64,000 nucleotides of DNA from Methylocystis sp. H62 (GCF_015709515.1 NZ_JADNQZ010000049.1:80893-144892); one strand, 5' to 3'; positions 39,144 through 48,060 are shown, counted from the first letter of the stretch. Notes: generated by a model from the letters alone, not told the origin. Numbers and translations: made by a program.

Positions 39144-39254
39144 AGCGTTTCCCGATTACATGGAATCATGTGATCGATTGGGAATCGCTCAATATAGAAA
39201 TATTGGAGCAGTTTCCTATCGAAAAAGCCTGTCAACTTTTTCGGAACCTGCTCC
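39143..39254. repeat. Three-hairpin palindromic element between convergent genes
   Basis: Hairpin 1 (39143-39190) runs from GAGCGTTTCCCGAT to ATTGGGAATCGCTC with an inner ATTACATG/CATGTGAT. A small hairpin AATAT-AGAA-ATATT follows (39191-39204). Hairpin 3 (39205-39254) pairs GGAGCAG with CTGCTCC and GAAAAAG with CTTTTTC. It spans the gap between the HD and L,D-transpeptidase stops, where it may terminate transcription both ways. Confidence 0.65.
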
Positions 39255-39256
39255 CG

Positions 39257-40852
39257 TTACAAAGCGAGCGCCGAGCGCACCTTCGCCGAATAGCCGTAGA
39301 TGTCGTCGTAAAGCTTCAGTGCGCCGTCGTCGTTGACCCCGGCAGTGAAATATTCGATGTGCACCGGAATGGGCTTCGCCAGATTGATGCGGCGCTCCTT
39401 CTTGCCGATCAGAGCCTTCAGGCGCTTTTCGTCATAGCCAGGACGCCCGATGATTTCTTCCGCGAGCTTGAACGGATTCTGGACACGTACGCATCCGTGA
39501 CTGTATGCGCGCTTGGCGCGGGCGAAGAGTTTCTTCTGCGGCGTGTCGTGCATGTAAATCAAGAGGTCGTTCGGAAATACGAATTTGAGCCGGCCAAGCG
39601 CGTTCTTCTCGCCGGGCTCCTGCTGAACGAATGGCTTTCCATTACGGTAGGTCACTTTGTATCCGCGCGTGCGAAGCTTGGAGAGCTTGCCGCCGGTTTT
39701 GGGCTCCAGCTCCTTCTCTATGATCGACTCCGGAACGGTCCAGGTCGGATTGATGATGATATATGGCATCACGTCGGAAAACACCGGCGTCGGCGACGTC
39801 TTCTTGCCCACGACAACGCGCCCGCGAAACACAATTTGATTATCTCGCGTGAATGTCGTCTCGAACTGCGGAATATTGACTTCAAGGCGCGTCGCGCCCA
39901 TGTCGCGCGGCTCCCAGCGCCACCGCTCCATATTGGCGATGATCTCCGCCTCGACGCGCTTCGCCTTGGCGTCGGAAAGCGACGCAAAATTCGTGATGGG
40001 CCGCGCATCCGACTCGTGAGCTGCGGCGGCCTCGCGGCGCGGATGGCCGCGTGCGGCGCGTAGTTCGGCGAGCTTTTCGCGCAAGGCGGCGTAAGCAGGG
40101 TGCGGCGGATTGAAGGCGGCAAGCCGCGCGCCGGCCTCATCCCCAGCCTCGGCGATCGCGTCGAGCGCTTGCGCCGGCTTCACCACCGATGGCCGCTCCT
40201 CAATGTCAGGGGAAATCGTTGCGGGGTTGACCCGGGCGCCGCTCGCTTGCGCCGCATAATCGGCCACGGCCTCCGATAGCGCCAGTTCGCCCTCGGCGCT
40301 CCAGGACGACTCTTGCGCGGGAGTCTTTACGCGCAGGCCGTCGCGGCCGGCGTCGCGCAGAGTGTCCAGCGCGCTTTTCGCCGTTTTCGTGAAGCCATGC
40401 GCATCGCGCCAAATCGGCGCATAATCGCGCGTCTTGTAATAAGCGGCGATTTCCGATCGCTGGACGCTTCGGCTGTCGTCGGGCTCCTCATTCGACCAGT
40501 CGCGCAGCGCCTGCGCGAGGCTTTCGCGCGCTTCGGTCGCTTGCCGCTCATCGGCCCGCTGCTGTTCATCGACGCCCTGCGGCGCGTCGGCTCCCTTCTG
40601 CTTTTCGAGCTCTTGACCGAGCTCTTGGCGCTCATCGCTCTGCTGGTGCTCATCCGCTTCCCGCGGCGCATCGGCCGTCGGCCGGTTGAAGTTTTCGCGT
40701 TCTGACGACGGCCTCGCCCTGCGCTCGGCGGCCGCCGGCGAATCGGGCGCGTCGTTTGGCGGGCTCGACATTTGCGCCATGGCCGGGGCGGCGAGCAGGG
40801 CGCCTGCGATGACGAAAGGAGCAGCCTGCGGGAGAAGCGAAACGCGAAACAT
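39257..40852 (-). CDS. L,D-transpeptidase (YkuD domain) with N-terminal extension
   Basis: 531 aa with signal peptide MFRVSLLPQAAPFVIAGALL (cleaved near AMAQ). A Glu/Gln/Arg-rich low-complexity region follows (about residues 30-120). The middle part (about residues 140-260, YYKTRDYAPIWRDAHGFT) resembles the YcbB-type scaffold domain. The C-terminal YkuD domain has the catalytic AYSHGCVRVQNPFKLAEEI (His and Cys, near residue 455). It would make 3-3 crosslinks in peptidoglycan or attach proteins to it. Confidence 0.88.
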   Translation of the reverse strand: MFRVSLLPQAAPFVIAGALLAAPAMAQMSSPPNDAPDSPAAAERRARPSSERENFNRPTADAPREADEHQQSDERQELGQELEKQKGADAPQGVDEQQRADERQATEARESLAQALRDWSNEEPDDSRSVQRSEIAAYYKTRDYAPIWRDAHGFTKTAKSALDTLRDAGRDGLRVKTPAQESSWSAEGELALSEAVADYAAQASGARVNPATISPDIEERPSVVKPAQALDAIAEAGDEAGARLAAFNPPHPAYAALREKLAELRAARGHPRREAAAAHESDARPITNFASLSDAKAKRVEAEIIANMERWRWEPRDMGATRLEVNIPQFETTFTRDNQIVFRGRVVVGKKTSPTPVFSDVMPYIIINPTWTVPESIIEKELEPKTGGKLSKLRTRGYKVTYRNGKPFVQQEPGEKNALGRLKFVFPNDLLIYMHDTPQKKLFARAKRAYSHGCVRVQNPFKLAEEIIGRPGYDEKRLKALIGKKERRINLAKPIPVHIEYFTAGVNDDGALKLYDDIYGYSAKVRSALAL

Positions 40853-40872
40853 GCTCGAACTCCAGTGAGCCT

Positions 40873-41223
40873 CTACAAGGCCTTGCGGCAAACAAAACGG
40901 ATCGTTTGTCCGCGCACGCCATAGCCCTCGTCGGTCTCGACGGTGACGCCATGGCAATTCTGCGTAGGATCTGACTGCGCGACGGCGGTCGATTCCTGCC
41001 AGTCGACGGGGAGGATGAAGGGCTTCACGGACGAGAGTCCGGCGGCGACGCGCGCAGTCTGCGAATCCGGCGCCTTGACGAAGAGCGCCTTGGCGGCGGC
41101 GAAACTGACATTGGCGGCGAGGATCGCGAAGGCGATCTTCATGGCCAGCGCGATGCGGATCGGTCGCGAAGCGAAGCTGGTCTTGGTCGTGCGGTTCGTC
41201 GTGTTGTTCATCGAACGGTTCAT
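40873..41223 (-). CDS. Hypothetical secreted or membrane-anchored protein (116 aa)
   Basis: Begins MNRSMNNTTNRTTKTSFASR, followed by a hydrophobic stretch (about residues 24-44, IALAMKIAFAILAANVSFAA) that could be a long signal peptide or anchor. The mature part ends with two cysteines, NCHGVTVETDEGYGVRGQTI then FVCRKAL, suggesting a disulfide. No family recognised. It lies 20 bp upstream of the L,D-transpeptidase gene on the same strand. Confidence 0.55.
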   Translation of the reverse strand: MNRSMNNTTNRTTKTSFASRPIRIALAMKIAFAILAANVSFAAAKALFVKAPDSQTARVAAGLSSVKPFILPVDWQESTAVAQSDPTQNCHGVTVETDEGYGVRGQTIRFVCRKAL

Positions 41224-41327
41224 GGCGAGTGCCCCGAGGTCGTCCGCTCGATCAGCGGATGGTCAGACCCTAGAACGCCGCATGGGGAGTCGCGGTGCGC
41301 TGGCGCACAGGGCGCCAGATGCAAGAA

Positions 41328-41350
41328 CTCCCGGCCTTGTGGGCCGGGAG
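41328..41350 (-). terminator. Hairpin downstream of the DUF2076 gene
   Basis: CTCCCGGCC (41328-41336) pairs perfectly with GGCCGGGAG (41342-41350) around a five-base loop, 9 bp beyond the DUF2076 stop. On the minus strand it is followed by TTCTTG, a weak T-run, so factor-independent termination is plausible but not strong. Confidence 0.5.
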
Positions 41351-41359
41351 CCAAATTCA

Positions 41360-42094
41360 TCAGACGTCAAAGCCGCCGTCGCCGCCGCTGTCGAAGCCGC
41401 CGCCGTCATCGAAGCCGGGGTCCGCGCCATAATCTGCGTCCTCCACCCCGCCTGCGTGGTCGCCGGAGTCATAACCGGCGTCGGTGGCGCCCGAGCCCGA
41501 TTCATCGCCATAATAGTTGTTGATCACCGTATCGCCGCCGGTTGGTGTAAAGCCGGAGCCGATGCCGAGATTCCCCATCCCGCCATAGCCGGCGCCATGC
41601 GAGAACAGATTGCGGATGCCGTCGGCGAGCAGCACGCCGCCCGCGACGCCCGCCGCGGTGCCGAGCGCGCCCTTGAGAAATCCGCCCGTTTCAGGCGCAG
41701 GCGGCTGCTGTTGGCCCCAGCCCTGCGGCGCGTAGCCGCCGGCCACGGGATTCATGCCGCCCTGCTGGGCGCCGCCCCAAGGTCCGCTCGGACGAGCCTG
41801 CTGGGGAGGTGGCGCCGGACGGGGACTGCCCCCGAACAGGCCGCCGAGAAATCCGCCGGCGGGCTTCGACTCAAGCTCCTGGACGCGGGCTTCGAGCTCC
41901 TCAATGCGCGCATTGGCGCCTTGCAGCGCCTGATCCTGCACGATCACGGTCTGCGCCAGGAGATAGGGCGCCGCCGGCTGAGCCTTGATCTGTTCGCTGA
42001 TGAAAGCCTCCGCCGCCTGGTCGCGCGGCGTCGAGGCGGCGCTCTTGGTGCGCTCGAACAGTCCAGCGATGAGTTGGCGTTCTTCCGGTGACAT
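41360..42094 (-). CDS. DUF2076 family protein
   Basis: 244 aa starting MSPEERQLIAGLFERTKSAA, the conserved DUF2076 N-terminus. A coiled-coil helix (about residues 55-75, NARIEELEARVQELE) follows. A Pro/Gly/Gln-rich part then leads to a Gly/Ala helix with hydrophobic FLKGALGTAAGVAGGVLLAD (about residues 140-160) and an acidic Gly/Asp tail. The tail pattern DxGGGFDSGGDGG is typical of periplasmic ligand-binding-associated DUF2076 proteins of unknown function. GGAG sits six bases upstream; an ATG at 42106 is also possible. Confidence 0.8.
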   Translation of the reverse strand: MSPEERQLIAGLFERTKSAASTPRDQAAEAFISEQIKAQPAAPYLLAQTVIVQDQALQGANARIEELEARVQELESKPAGGFLGGLFGGSPRPAPPPQQARPSGPWGGAQQGGMNPVAGGYAPQGWGQQQPPAPETGGFLKGALGTAAGVAGGVLLADGIRNLFSHGAGYGGMGNLGIGSGFTPTGGDTVINNYYGDESGSGATDAGYDSGDHAGGVEDADYGADPGFDDGGGFDSGGDGGFDV

Positions 42095-42238
42095 AGGGTT
42101 CTCCATCGTTGCCGCCCTCGAAGGGGTGGCGCAGGAAGATATGGCCCTGGCGCAAAACGCCGCCAAGCCCCAAGCGCGAACGCGGCCGATTAAACTTTCG
42201 AAATCTAGCGTAAGGCCGGGTCGCGCTAGATCTCCGCG

Positions 42239-44233
42239 CTATGCGTGCGGCCAATGGCGTTCGCGGAACCAGTTGCGATAGTCCGTCATCTTCGCGCGCT
42301 GCGCGGCCGGCGCGCGCCGGCTGCATGTCGCCGCCTCGGCGCTTCCGTCCGCCGCGCCCCACCGCAGCTCGACGCAGTCGTTGGGATTGTAGCCCATCTC
42401 AAGGTCCGCCGCGCGATCCATCACGTCTTTGAGCGAGAGCGTCCAGGCGGAGCCGTCGCTGCGCGTATAGGAAAAGGTGCGAGCCGCGAGTTCGCTCGCC
42501 AGCGCGCTTTGCAGTTGGGCCTGAACGCCCGCCGGACCTCTGCCAAACGGCATGGCGTAGCGATCGCTGCGCCGCGCGACGCGGTCGGGATATCCGCGCA
42601 CCACATCTATGGCGATCAGCAGGCGGAGATCGCGCGCCGGCGTCGAGAAGTCCTCCCATGCGCCGGAGGTCGCGAAGATCGCCGGACCGTCCGGCATCGA
42701 TGCCTCGCCGCGCCCGCCGCTCTGGAACTTTCGACCGTTTTCCACCGCCGTCGCGCGCGTTTTAACCTGCTCCTCGAGCGCCGTGATCGCCGCCATCATC
42801 GCGCGCGTCGGATCTAGCGGCTCAGGCGACATCACCTCATCCATGCGATCGTAGAATTCCTCGGCGCCGAACTGCGACTGCTCCAGCGAGAAATCGCCGT
42901 AATCCGGGTTCTTGGCGATCTCGGCGTTGGTGAGCGCCCGCAACCCGCCGTTCTCGCGCACGATCGGCCGGAAGCGCTTGAAGCCCGGGCTGCCGAGGGA
43001 AGCGCCGTTCGCGAACAGGAAGTTGCCGCGCCAGAACCGCTTGCGCGTGACCGTGCCATCCGGCTCGGCGTCGACGGCGAGAAACACGCCGGCGGCGTCC
43101 GCCGTCTGCGGGACGCGTTGCACCAGCATCATGACGTGCCCATAGGGATCGGCGTAGGCCGTTCCGGGACGCAGCGTCTCCTGCGTCAGCGGGATCGTGT
43201 AAAAATCCGATTTGTCGCTGTTTGCCGGCGCGCGCACCGAACCGGAATGAACCACGTCGCCCACAGCCCGAAAATATCCGGCGACGCCGGCCGGCCGCTT
43301 GGGGGCAGGCGGTTTCGCGGGAGCCGCCGCGGGGGCGGCCGGCGATCCGGGCTGGACCTGCTGCGGCTGTGAAAACAGTTGCTGCAAGATATTCGTTGGC
43401 GCCGCTGCGGGCGCGGGCGCGGGGGCCGGCGAAGCGGCGGCCGACGCCACGGCTTGCTCCGGCGGCGGCGCGGGGCGGGTCAGCTGGGGATGCAGAATAT
43501 CAAATCGTTCATTGCAGCGCGGCGACGCGCCGCCGCCTCCGCGAGAGCAATTCGAATAGGCGAAAGGCAAGCCCATCTTGAAGGCGAAATAGGCGCGCAA
43601 GAAGTATACGAAATCGGCGCAGTCGGGCTTCAGCGATAGGGTGAGGCTGTCTTCGCCCGCGCCGAGATGATTGAACAGGACATTGCGCGACGGATTGCGC
43701 AGCACCTCATGCCATGTCTTCCATGACTGTTCCGCTTCGAGCGGCGCGTCAAAAAGTTTGGCGACCCATGCCGAATACAAATTTTCAGTCGCGCGGTTCC
43801 ATGAATTGTGCACCCGCCAGACGCTGCCTTCCGCCGCGCGCGACGCGGACGTCTTGCGCGCGCTCACGTCGATTTCCTTCGTGCTGCAGCTAGACGAAGT
43901 AGTGTTGAGCGTCGCATGCCACGCGCCGGCGGCCGGCGACGCAACCTCGGCGAACCAGACATAAGGGGGCCCGCCCCGCTGTCCGCGCGATCTGGCCGCG
44001 ACCCTTCCATCAGGCCCAATCAGCGAAAGCTCGCCGTCGAGCGGCTTTTCCGCAGCGACGAGGATGCGCAAGGGCGCGCCTGCCCAAGGCGACGCCGGCG
44101 ACGTTACAACCGCGACCTCAGCCGATTCCTCGCAGGGCGAATCTTGAGCCTGGGCGTTTGAGAAGGGAAAAAGAAAGGCAAAAAGGGCGCTTGCGACAGG
44201 CAAGGAAGCAGCGAATCGGCGCGCTGAAAACAT
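42239..44233 (-). CDS. Large secreted protein of unknown function (664 aa)
   Basis: Signal peptide MFSARRFAASLPVASALFAF ending near NAQAQ. Residues about 30-120 look like an Ig-like beta domain (SPASPWAGAPLRILVAAEKP). A central domain contains LKPDCADFVYFLRAYFAFKM near residue 205, where a Cys-Ala-Asp and nearby aromatics recall papain/NlpC-like active sites, but no matching His was confirmed. A Pro/Ala linker (about 265-320) precedes a C-terminal domain with several conserved-looking Trp/Arg segments. I do not recognise the family. It appears monocistronic. Confidence 0.6.
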   Translation of the reverse strand: MFSARRFAASLPVASALFAFLFPFSNAQAQDSPCEESAEVAVVTSPASPWAGAPLRILVAAEKPLDGELSLIGPDGRVAARSRGQRGGPPYVWFAEVASPAAGAWHATLNTTSSSCSTKEIDVSARKTSASRAAEGSVWRVHNSWNRATENLYSAWVAKLFDAPLEAEQSWKTWHEVLRNPSRNVLFNHLGAGEDSLTLSLKPDCADFVYFLRAYFAFKMGLPFAYSNCSRGGGGASPRCNERFDILHPQLTRPAPPPEQAVASAAASPAPAPAPAAAPTNILQQLFSQPQQVQPGSPAAPAAAPAKPPAPKRPAGVAGYFRAVGDVVHSGSVRAPANSDKSDFYTIPLTQETLRPGTAYADPYGHVMMLVQRVPQTADAAGVFLAVDAEPDGTVTRKRFWRGNFLFANGASLGSPGFKRFRPIVRENGGLRALTNAEIAKNPDYGDFSLEQSQFGAEEFYDRMDEVMSPEPLDPTRAMMAAITALEEQVKTRATAVENGRKFQSGGRGEASMPDGPAIFATSGAWEDFSTPARDLRLLIAIDVVRGYPDRVARRSDRYAMPFGRGPAGVQAQLQSALASELAARTFSYTRSDGSAWTLSLKDVMDRAADLEMGYNPNDCVELRWGAADGSAEAATCSRRAPAAQRAKMTDYRNWFRERHWPHA

Positions 44234-44607
44234 TTGTGACCCTCTCTTGGACCGCCCTCGATGGGTTTCTTCGTCAGAGGCCGGTTCGCAGGATACGGAG
44301 CTGGCGGGAATCCGGCTGTGGACCTGATGCGCGACTTTCGCTCAGCGGCCCATTGCTTACGGCCCATTGCTTACGGCCCATTGCTTACGGCCCATTGTTT
44401 GAAAGAAATGGGTCAAAATGGCGACGGCTTGGCCGCCACGGTAGCGGCGCCTCAACCTTGCACGGCGGCGGCTATCGTCAGGACGCCACCTTTCAGCGTC
44501 ATGCCCGCGCTCATCCACGCGGCGCCGCTGCGCAGGACTTTCAGCATTGGCGAAGTGTCCCGACGTGGATGGCCGGGACAAGCCCGGCCATGACGTGAAA
44601 CCTTTCC
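44234..44607. repeat. Gene-free gap with 14-bp tandem repeat and REP family A copy
   Basis: GGCCCATTGCTTAC is repeated three times perfectly and once partly at 44347-44400. A family A REP unit lies at 44564-44595, an exact copy of the one at 6258-6289, with a further half-related stretch around 44503-44525. No gene is supported in this 374-bp gap. Confidence 0.75.
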
Positions 44608-45636
44608 TCAAGCCGCCGTGAATTTCTCGCTGAAGATGCGGTCGTGCGGGACGCCGGCGGCACGGCCAGCTTCCTCGGCTGCGGCGATCAGCGCAGGTGG
44701 GCCGCAGGCGTAAATGTCCGGCCGCTCGGTCGCGCTCGACAGCGCCTGCGCGAGCGCTTCTACCGGCGTGCCGGTAAACTCGCGCCATTCCTGTTCCGGC
44801 TTCCACACGCAGAGCGTCACGACGAGCTGCGGCAACGCCGCCTTGAGCTTCTCGATCACGTCGAGCGCGAAAAGCTCATCGACTTTGTTAACGCCGAAAA
44901 ACAGCCGGCAAGGGCGCTGATCGGCGAATTCGCCCATTTGCCGCAGCATCGAGAGCGCCGGCGCGAGGCCGGTGCCGCCGACGACAAACCAGCGCGGCGC
45001 CGCGCTCGACTCATCGAGGGTGAACTGCCCCTGCGGACCGCGCACATGCAGCGTATCGCCGATGGCGGCGCGATCACGGAGATAATCCGAAAAGGCGCCG
45101 TGCGGCTGAAGGCGAATGAACAGCTCGAGCGTTCCATCCCAGTTCGGCGCGTTGGCGAGCGAATAGGAACGCTTCGCCGAGCCGTCGGGAAGGGTGAGTT
45201 CGATGAATTGCCCGGCCGTGAATTGCGCCGCGCGCCCGAACGTCGGATCGTCCTCGTATTGAAGCTGCAGTCGCACCGCTCCAGACCCCGCCGGCTCCAG
45301 CGCCACAAGCGTCGCGCGCCGTTCAGGCACAGGCGCAAAGCCGACCGCCGCTTCGTCGAAAGGCGCCCGCAAAGCGAGATCGCTGCGCGCCTGTGCGCGG
45401 CACAGCAATATGTCGCCCGCCATGCGCTCATCTTCGCTTAGCGCTACGCTGCTGTAGGACATGAGTACGACGTCTCCACTTGCGCGAGAAACGCGGCATG
45501 CGCCGCAGCCGCCCTCCCGGCAGGAGGAGGGAAGATAAATGTTCGCGCGTTCGGCGGCGTCCAGTAGCGTGTCGGAGGGATCGGCGTCGAAGGCGATCGT
45601 CGCGCCGTCGCGCGTGAGCAGGCTGACCTTGTACAT
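44608..45636 (-). CDS. hcr: NADH-dependent Fe-S/FAD reductase, probable Hcp reductase (MmoC-like)
   Basis: 342 aa. N-terminal plant-type [2Fe-2S] domain with CREGGCGACRV and LLCRA (cysteines near residues 39, 44, 47 and 79). FAD-binding domain with RSYSLAN (about residue 163). NAD domain with VVGGTGLAPALSMLRQMG and CGPP near the C-terminus. The domain order and length resemble methane monooxygenase component C and phenol hydroxylase reductase. Because it follows hcp by 54 bp on the same strand, it most likely feeds electrons to Hcp, as Hcr does; the symbol reflects that inferred role. Confidence 0.8.
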   Translation of the reverse strand: MYKVSLLTRDGATIAFDADPSDTLLDAAERANIYLPSSCREGGCGACRVSRASGDVVLMSYSSVALSEDERMAGDILLCRAQARSDLALRAPFDEAAVGFAPVPERRATLVALEPAGSGAVRLQLQYEDDPTFGRAAQFTAGQFIELTLPDGSAKRSYSLANAPNWDGTLELFIRLQPHGAFSDYLRDRAAIGDTLHVRGPQGQFTLDESSAAPRWFVVGGTGLAPALSMLRQMGEFADQRPCRLFFGVNKVDELFALDVIEKLKAALPQLVVTLCVWKPEQEWREFTGTPVEALAQALSSATERPDIYACGPPALIAAAEEAGRAAGVPHDRIFSEKFTAA

Positions 45637-45654
45637 GGCGGAGTCCGGGAAAGG

Positions 45655-45680
45655 GCGGACGCCCGAGGTCGGGCGTCCGC
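45655..45680. other. Perfect 12-bp hairpin between hcp and its reductase gene
   Basis: GCGGACGCCCGA (45655-45666) pairs with TCGGGCGTCCGC (45669-45680) with a two-base loop. It is in the 54-bp intercistronic space, with no T-run on the minus strand, so mRNA stabilisation or differential expression is more likely than termination. Confidence 0.6.
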
Positions 45681-45690
45681 TGCATAAGGC

Positions 45691-47355
45691 CTAAGCGGCG
45701 CGGGCGAGCGAGGCTGCGATGTCGGATTTGGCGTCGCCGATCGGTTGGACGCCAAACTTTTCGACCAACACAGCCACGAGCGCCGGCGTAAGGAAGGCCG
45801 GCAGCGTCGGGCCGATGCGCACATTGCGCACGCCGAGCGCGAGCAGCGTCAGAAGAACGGCCGCCGCCTTCTGCTCGAACCAGGAAACGATGAGCGACAG
45901 CGGCAGTTCGTTGACGCCGACGCCGAAGGCTTCCGCGAGTTTCGTCGCGACAACGAGCGCCGAATAGGCGTCGTTGCACTGGCCCATGTCGAGAAGCCGC
46001 GGCAGACCGTCGATCGTTCCGAAGTCATGCTTGTTGAAGCGATACTTGCCGCAACCGAGCGTGAGGATCACCGTATCCTTCGGCGCTTCGTCGGCGAAAT
46101 CGCTGTAGTAGTTGCGGCCCGGCGCGGCGCCGTCGCAGCCGCCGACGAGGAAGAAGTGGCGGATGGCGCCGCTCTTCACCGCGTCGATCACCTTGTCGGC
46201 GACGCCAAGCACGGCGTCGCGCCCAAAGCCGATGGTGATGGTCTGTTCCGGCGCGTCTTCAGGAAAGCCGGGCAGGGCCTGCGCCGCCTGCGCGACGATT
46301 GCGAAATTCTCATCGGCGATGTGGCGCACGCCCGCCCATCCAACCGGTCCCGCGGTGAAGATGCGTCCGCGATAACGCGGCTGCGGCTCGATCAGGCAAT
46401 TCGAGGTCATGACGATTGGGCCGGGGAATTCGGCGAATTCCTTCTGCTGCTCCTGCCAGGCGCCGCCGTAATTGCCGGCGAGATGCGGATAGGCCTTGAG
46501 CTTGGGATAGGAATGCGCCGGCAGCATTTCGCCATGCGTATAGACGTTGATCCCCTTGTCCTTCGTCGCTTCGAGGATCGCGTGCAGATCCTTCAGATCG
46601 TGGCCGGAGACAAGGATCGCTTTTCCCTTGATCGGCGTCACGCGCACGCTCGTCGGCGTCGGCGCGCCAAACGTGCCGGTGTTCGCCGCATCGAGCGCCT
46701 CCATGGCGAGGAAGTTGGCGCGGCCGAGCGCCAGCGCTTCATCAAGCAGCGTCGCGACGTCGCGCTCTTCGCGCGCCAGCATATCGAGCGCATGTTCGAC
46801 CGTCGCATAGATCGCGTCGCGCTCTTCGCCCAAAACGCGCGCATGATGCGCATAGGCGCAGACGCCTTTGAGCCCATAGAGAATGAGCGCGCGCGCGCCG
46901 ACCGCGTCCTCGCCAAGGATCGCGGCGTCCTTGCGCACCGCGGCCTCGGACGCTTGCGTGAGAAGTCCGGCCATGTTGTCGGCTGGCGCGAAAGCCGCGG
47001 GGCCGGAGAGATTTTCGGGCGTTGCGCCGGCGGCGCGCGCGGCGTCTTCATACAGCGCCTTGGCGCGCTCGCGGATCTGCGACGCTTCCTGGATCAGCTC
47101 GACAAATTTCGCCGCGTTGAAATTGACGTTGGTGAGAGTCGTGAAGAAGGCGAAGAGGATGAAGCGGTCGGCGTCGATGTCCGTCGCGCCAAGCTGGCGC
47201 GCATGATGCAGATATTGGCCGACGCCCTCGCAGACATAGAGCAGAATGTCCTGCAGATCGGCGGTCGTCGCGTCCTTGCCGCACATGCCCTTCGCGCCCG
47301 CGCAACCGGCGGCCTCATCAGATCGGTAGGTCTGCTCGCATTGGTAACAGAACAT
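45691..47355 (-). CDS. hcp: Hybrid cluster protein (hydroxylamine reductase / NO reductase)
   Basis: 554 aa starting [11 protein letters not shown]. The N-terminal cysteines have spacing C-x2-C-x11-C-x6-C (residues 3, 6, 18, 25), the class II pattern that binds [2Fe-2S]. Hybrid-cluster ligands appear in later segments such as [25 protein letters not shown] and [10 protein letters not shown]. Hcp reduces NO to N2O under low-oxygen nitrosative stress. An AGGAGGGA site is five bases upstream of the ATG. It lies in an operon with an upstream nsrR-like gene and a downstream reductase. Confidence 0.96.
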   Translation of the reverse strand: MFCYQCEQTYRSDEAAGCAGAKGMCGKDATTADLQDILLYVCEGVGQYLHHARQLGATDIDADRFILFAFFTTLTNVNFNAAKFVELIQEASQIRERAKALYEDAARAAGATPENLSGPAAFAPADNMAGLLTQASEAAVRKDAAILGEDAVGARALILYGLKGVCAYAHHARVLGEERDAIYATVEHALDMLAREERDVATLLDEALALGRANFLAMEALDAANTGTFGAPTPTSVRVTPIKGKAILVSGHDLKDLHAILEATKDKGINVYTHGEMLPAHSYPKLKAYPHLAGNYGGAWQEQQKEFAEFPGPIVMTSNCLIEPQPRYRGRIFTAGPVGWAGVRHIADENFAIVAQAAQALPGFPEDAPEQTITIGFGRDAVLGVADKVIDAVKSGAIRHFFLVGGCDGAAPGRNYYSDFADEAPKDTVILTLGCGKYRFNKHDFGTIDGLPRLLDMGQCNDAYSALVVATKLAEAFGVGVNELPLSLIVSWFEQKAAAVLLTLLALGVRNVRIGPTLPAFLTPALVAVLVEKFGVQPIGDAKSDIAASLARAA

Positions 47356-47377
47356 GTCGCTCCCTCCTGGCTCCCTT

Positions 47378-47400
47378 AATAGGTATTTAGAATGCGTATT
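47378..47400 (-). promoter_or_regulatory. NsrR-type operator upstream of hcp
   Basis: A 23-bp imperfect palindrome, AATAGGTATT (47378-47387), TAG, AATGCGTATT (47391-47400). Its size and ATTT/AAAT-centred symmetry fit the NsrR consensus. It lies 22-45 bp upstream of the hcp start, between nsrR and hcp, giving hcp its own NO-responsive promoter. Confidence 0.65.
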
Positions 47401-47448
47401 AAAAAGGATGGAAGTCAAGCCGTGACGAGCGATGCTCGCGGCGCATGT

Positions 47449-47880
47449 TCAGGCGGAGAGATCGGCGAGCGGAAAGGCGGCGGTTTTTTCGAGACAGTCG
47501 TGCAGGGTGTAGCGATCGAGTTCGCGCATAAATCCCTGTTCGGCGCGCGCTAACATGCCCTTCAATCGACAGCGCGGCAAAAGCACGCAGTTGCTGCCTT
47601 GCGGGCTGAAACATTCGACCAGCGGTTGATCGTCCAGCCTGCGGACCACCTCGCCGATTCGAATGTCGCGCGGATCGCGCGCCAGTCGAACGCCGCCTTG
47701 CGCGCCGCGGATGCCTTCGACATATCCGGCCGCGGCGAGCTCCTGCAGCACTTTCGCCATATGGTGGCGCGAAACGTCGAAATGATCGGCGATCGCCGCC
47801 GCGCTCATCACCTGCGGATTGCGATCGGCGAGGAGGATGAGGGCGCGCAGGCCAAAGTCGGTGAAGGTCGTAAGCCGCAT
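47449..47880 (-). CDS. nsrR: Rrf2-family NO-sensing repressor, NsrR-like
   Basis: 143 aa. N-terminal winged HTH, MRLTTFTDFGLRALILLADR with VSRHHMAKVLQELAAAGYV. Three cysteines in CFSPQGSNCVLLPRCRLKGM (about residues 91-110) match the Fe-S ligands of NsrR (three Cys within a short loop) rather than IscR or RirA spacing. NsrR loses repression when its cluster reacts with NO. It is immediately upstream of hcp on the same strand. Confidence 0.88.
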   Translation of the reverse strand: MRLTTFTDFGLRALILLADRNPQVMSAAAIADHFDVSRHHMAKVLQELAAAGYVEGIRGAQGGVRLARDPRDIRIGEVVRRLDDQPLVECFSPQGSNCVLLPRCRLKGMLARAEQGFMRELDRYTLHDCLEKTAAFPLADLSA

Positions 47881-47933
47881 GGAGTCAATCTAACACGGTA
47901 TTTGGAGTTCTGAAATACGCTACACTGCCGTCC

Positions 47934-48060
47934 CCTCGTCCTTCGAGACGCGCGCTGCGCGCGCTCCTCAGGATGAGGGGCCTTGGGTGAAAATCTTGCA
48001 GCTGCCAAAAGCAGTCCTCATCCTGAGGAGCCGCTGAAAGCGGCGTCTCGAAGGACGAGG
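47934..48060. repeat. REP-like palindromic element, family B (two inverted units)
   Basis: Unit 1 (47934-47979) has CCTCGTCCTTCGAGACG on one arm and CTCCTCAGGATGAGG on the other. Unit 2 (48016-48060) is its inverse with core CCTGAGGAGCCGC. It fills the gap between the nsrR promoter and the proB stop. Confidence 0.8.

Noticed and set aside
44347..44400. Short direct repeats as a CRISPR array
   Set aside because: Units are contiguous with no spacers and no cas genes are in the window.
44608..45636. Reductase gene as mmoC of a soluble methane monooxygenase
   Set aside because: No mmoXYBZ genes are nearby and it is directly downstream of hcp, so an Hcp reductase role fits better.
45745..47379. 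544-aa plus-strand frame opposite hcp
   Set aside because: Shadow of the hcp gene; the hcp frame has conserved Fe-S ligands and a strong ribosome binding site.
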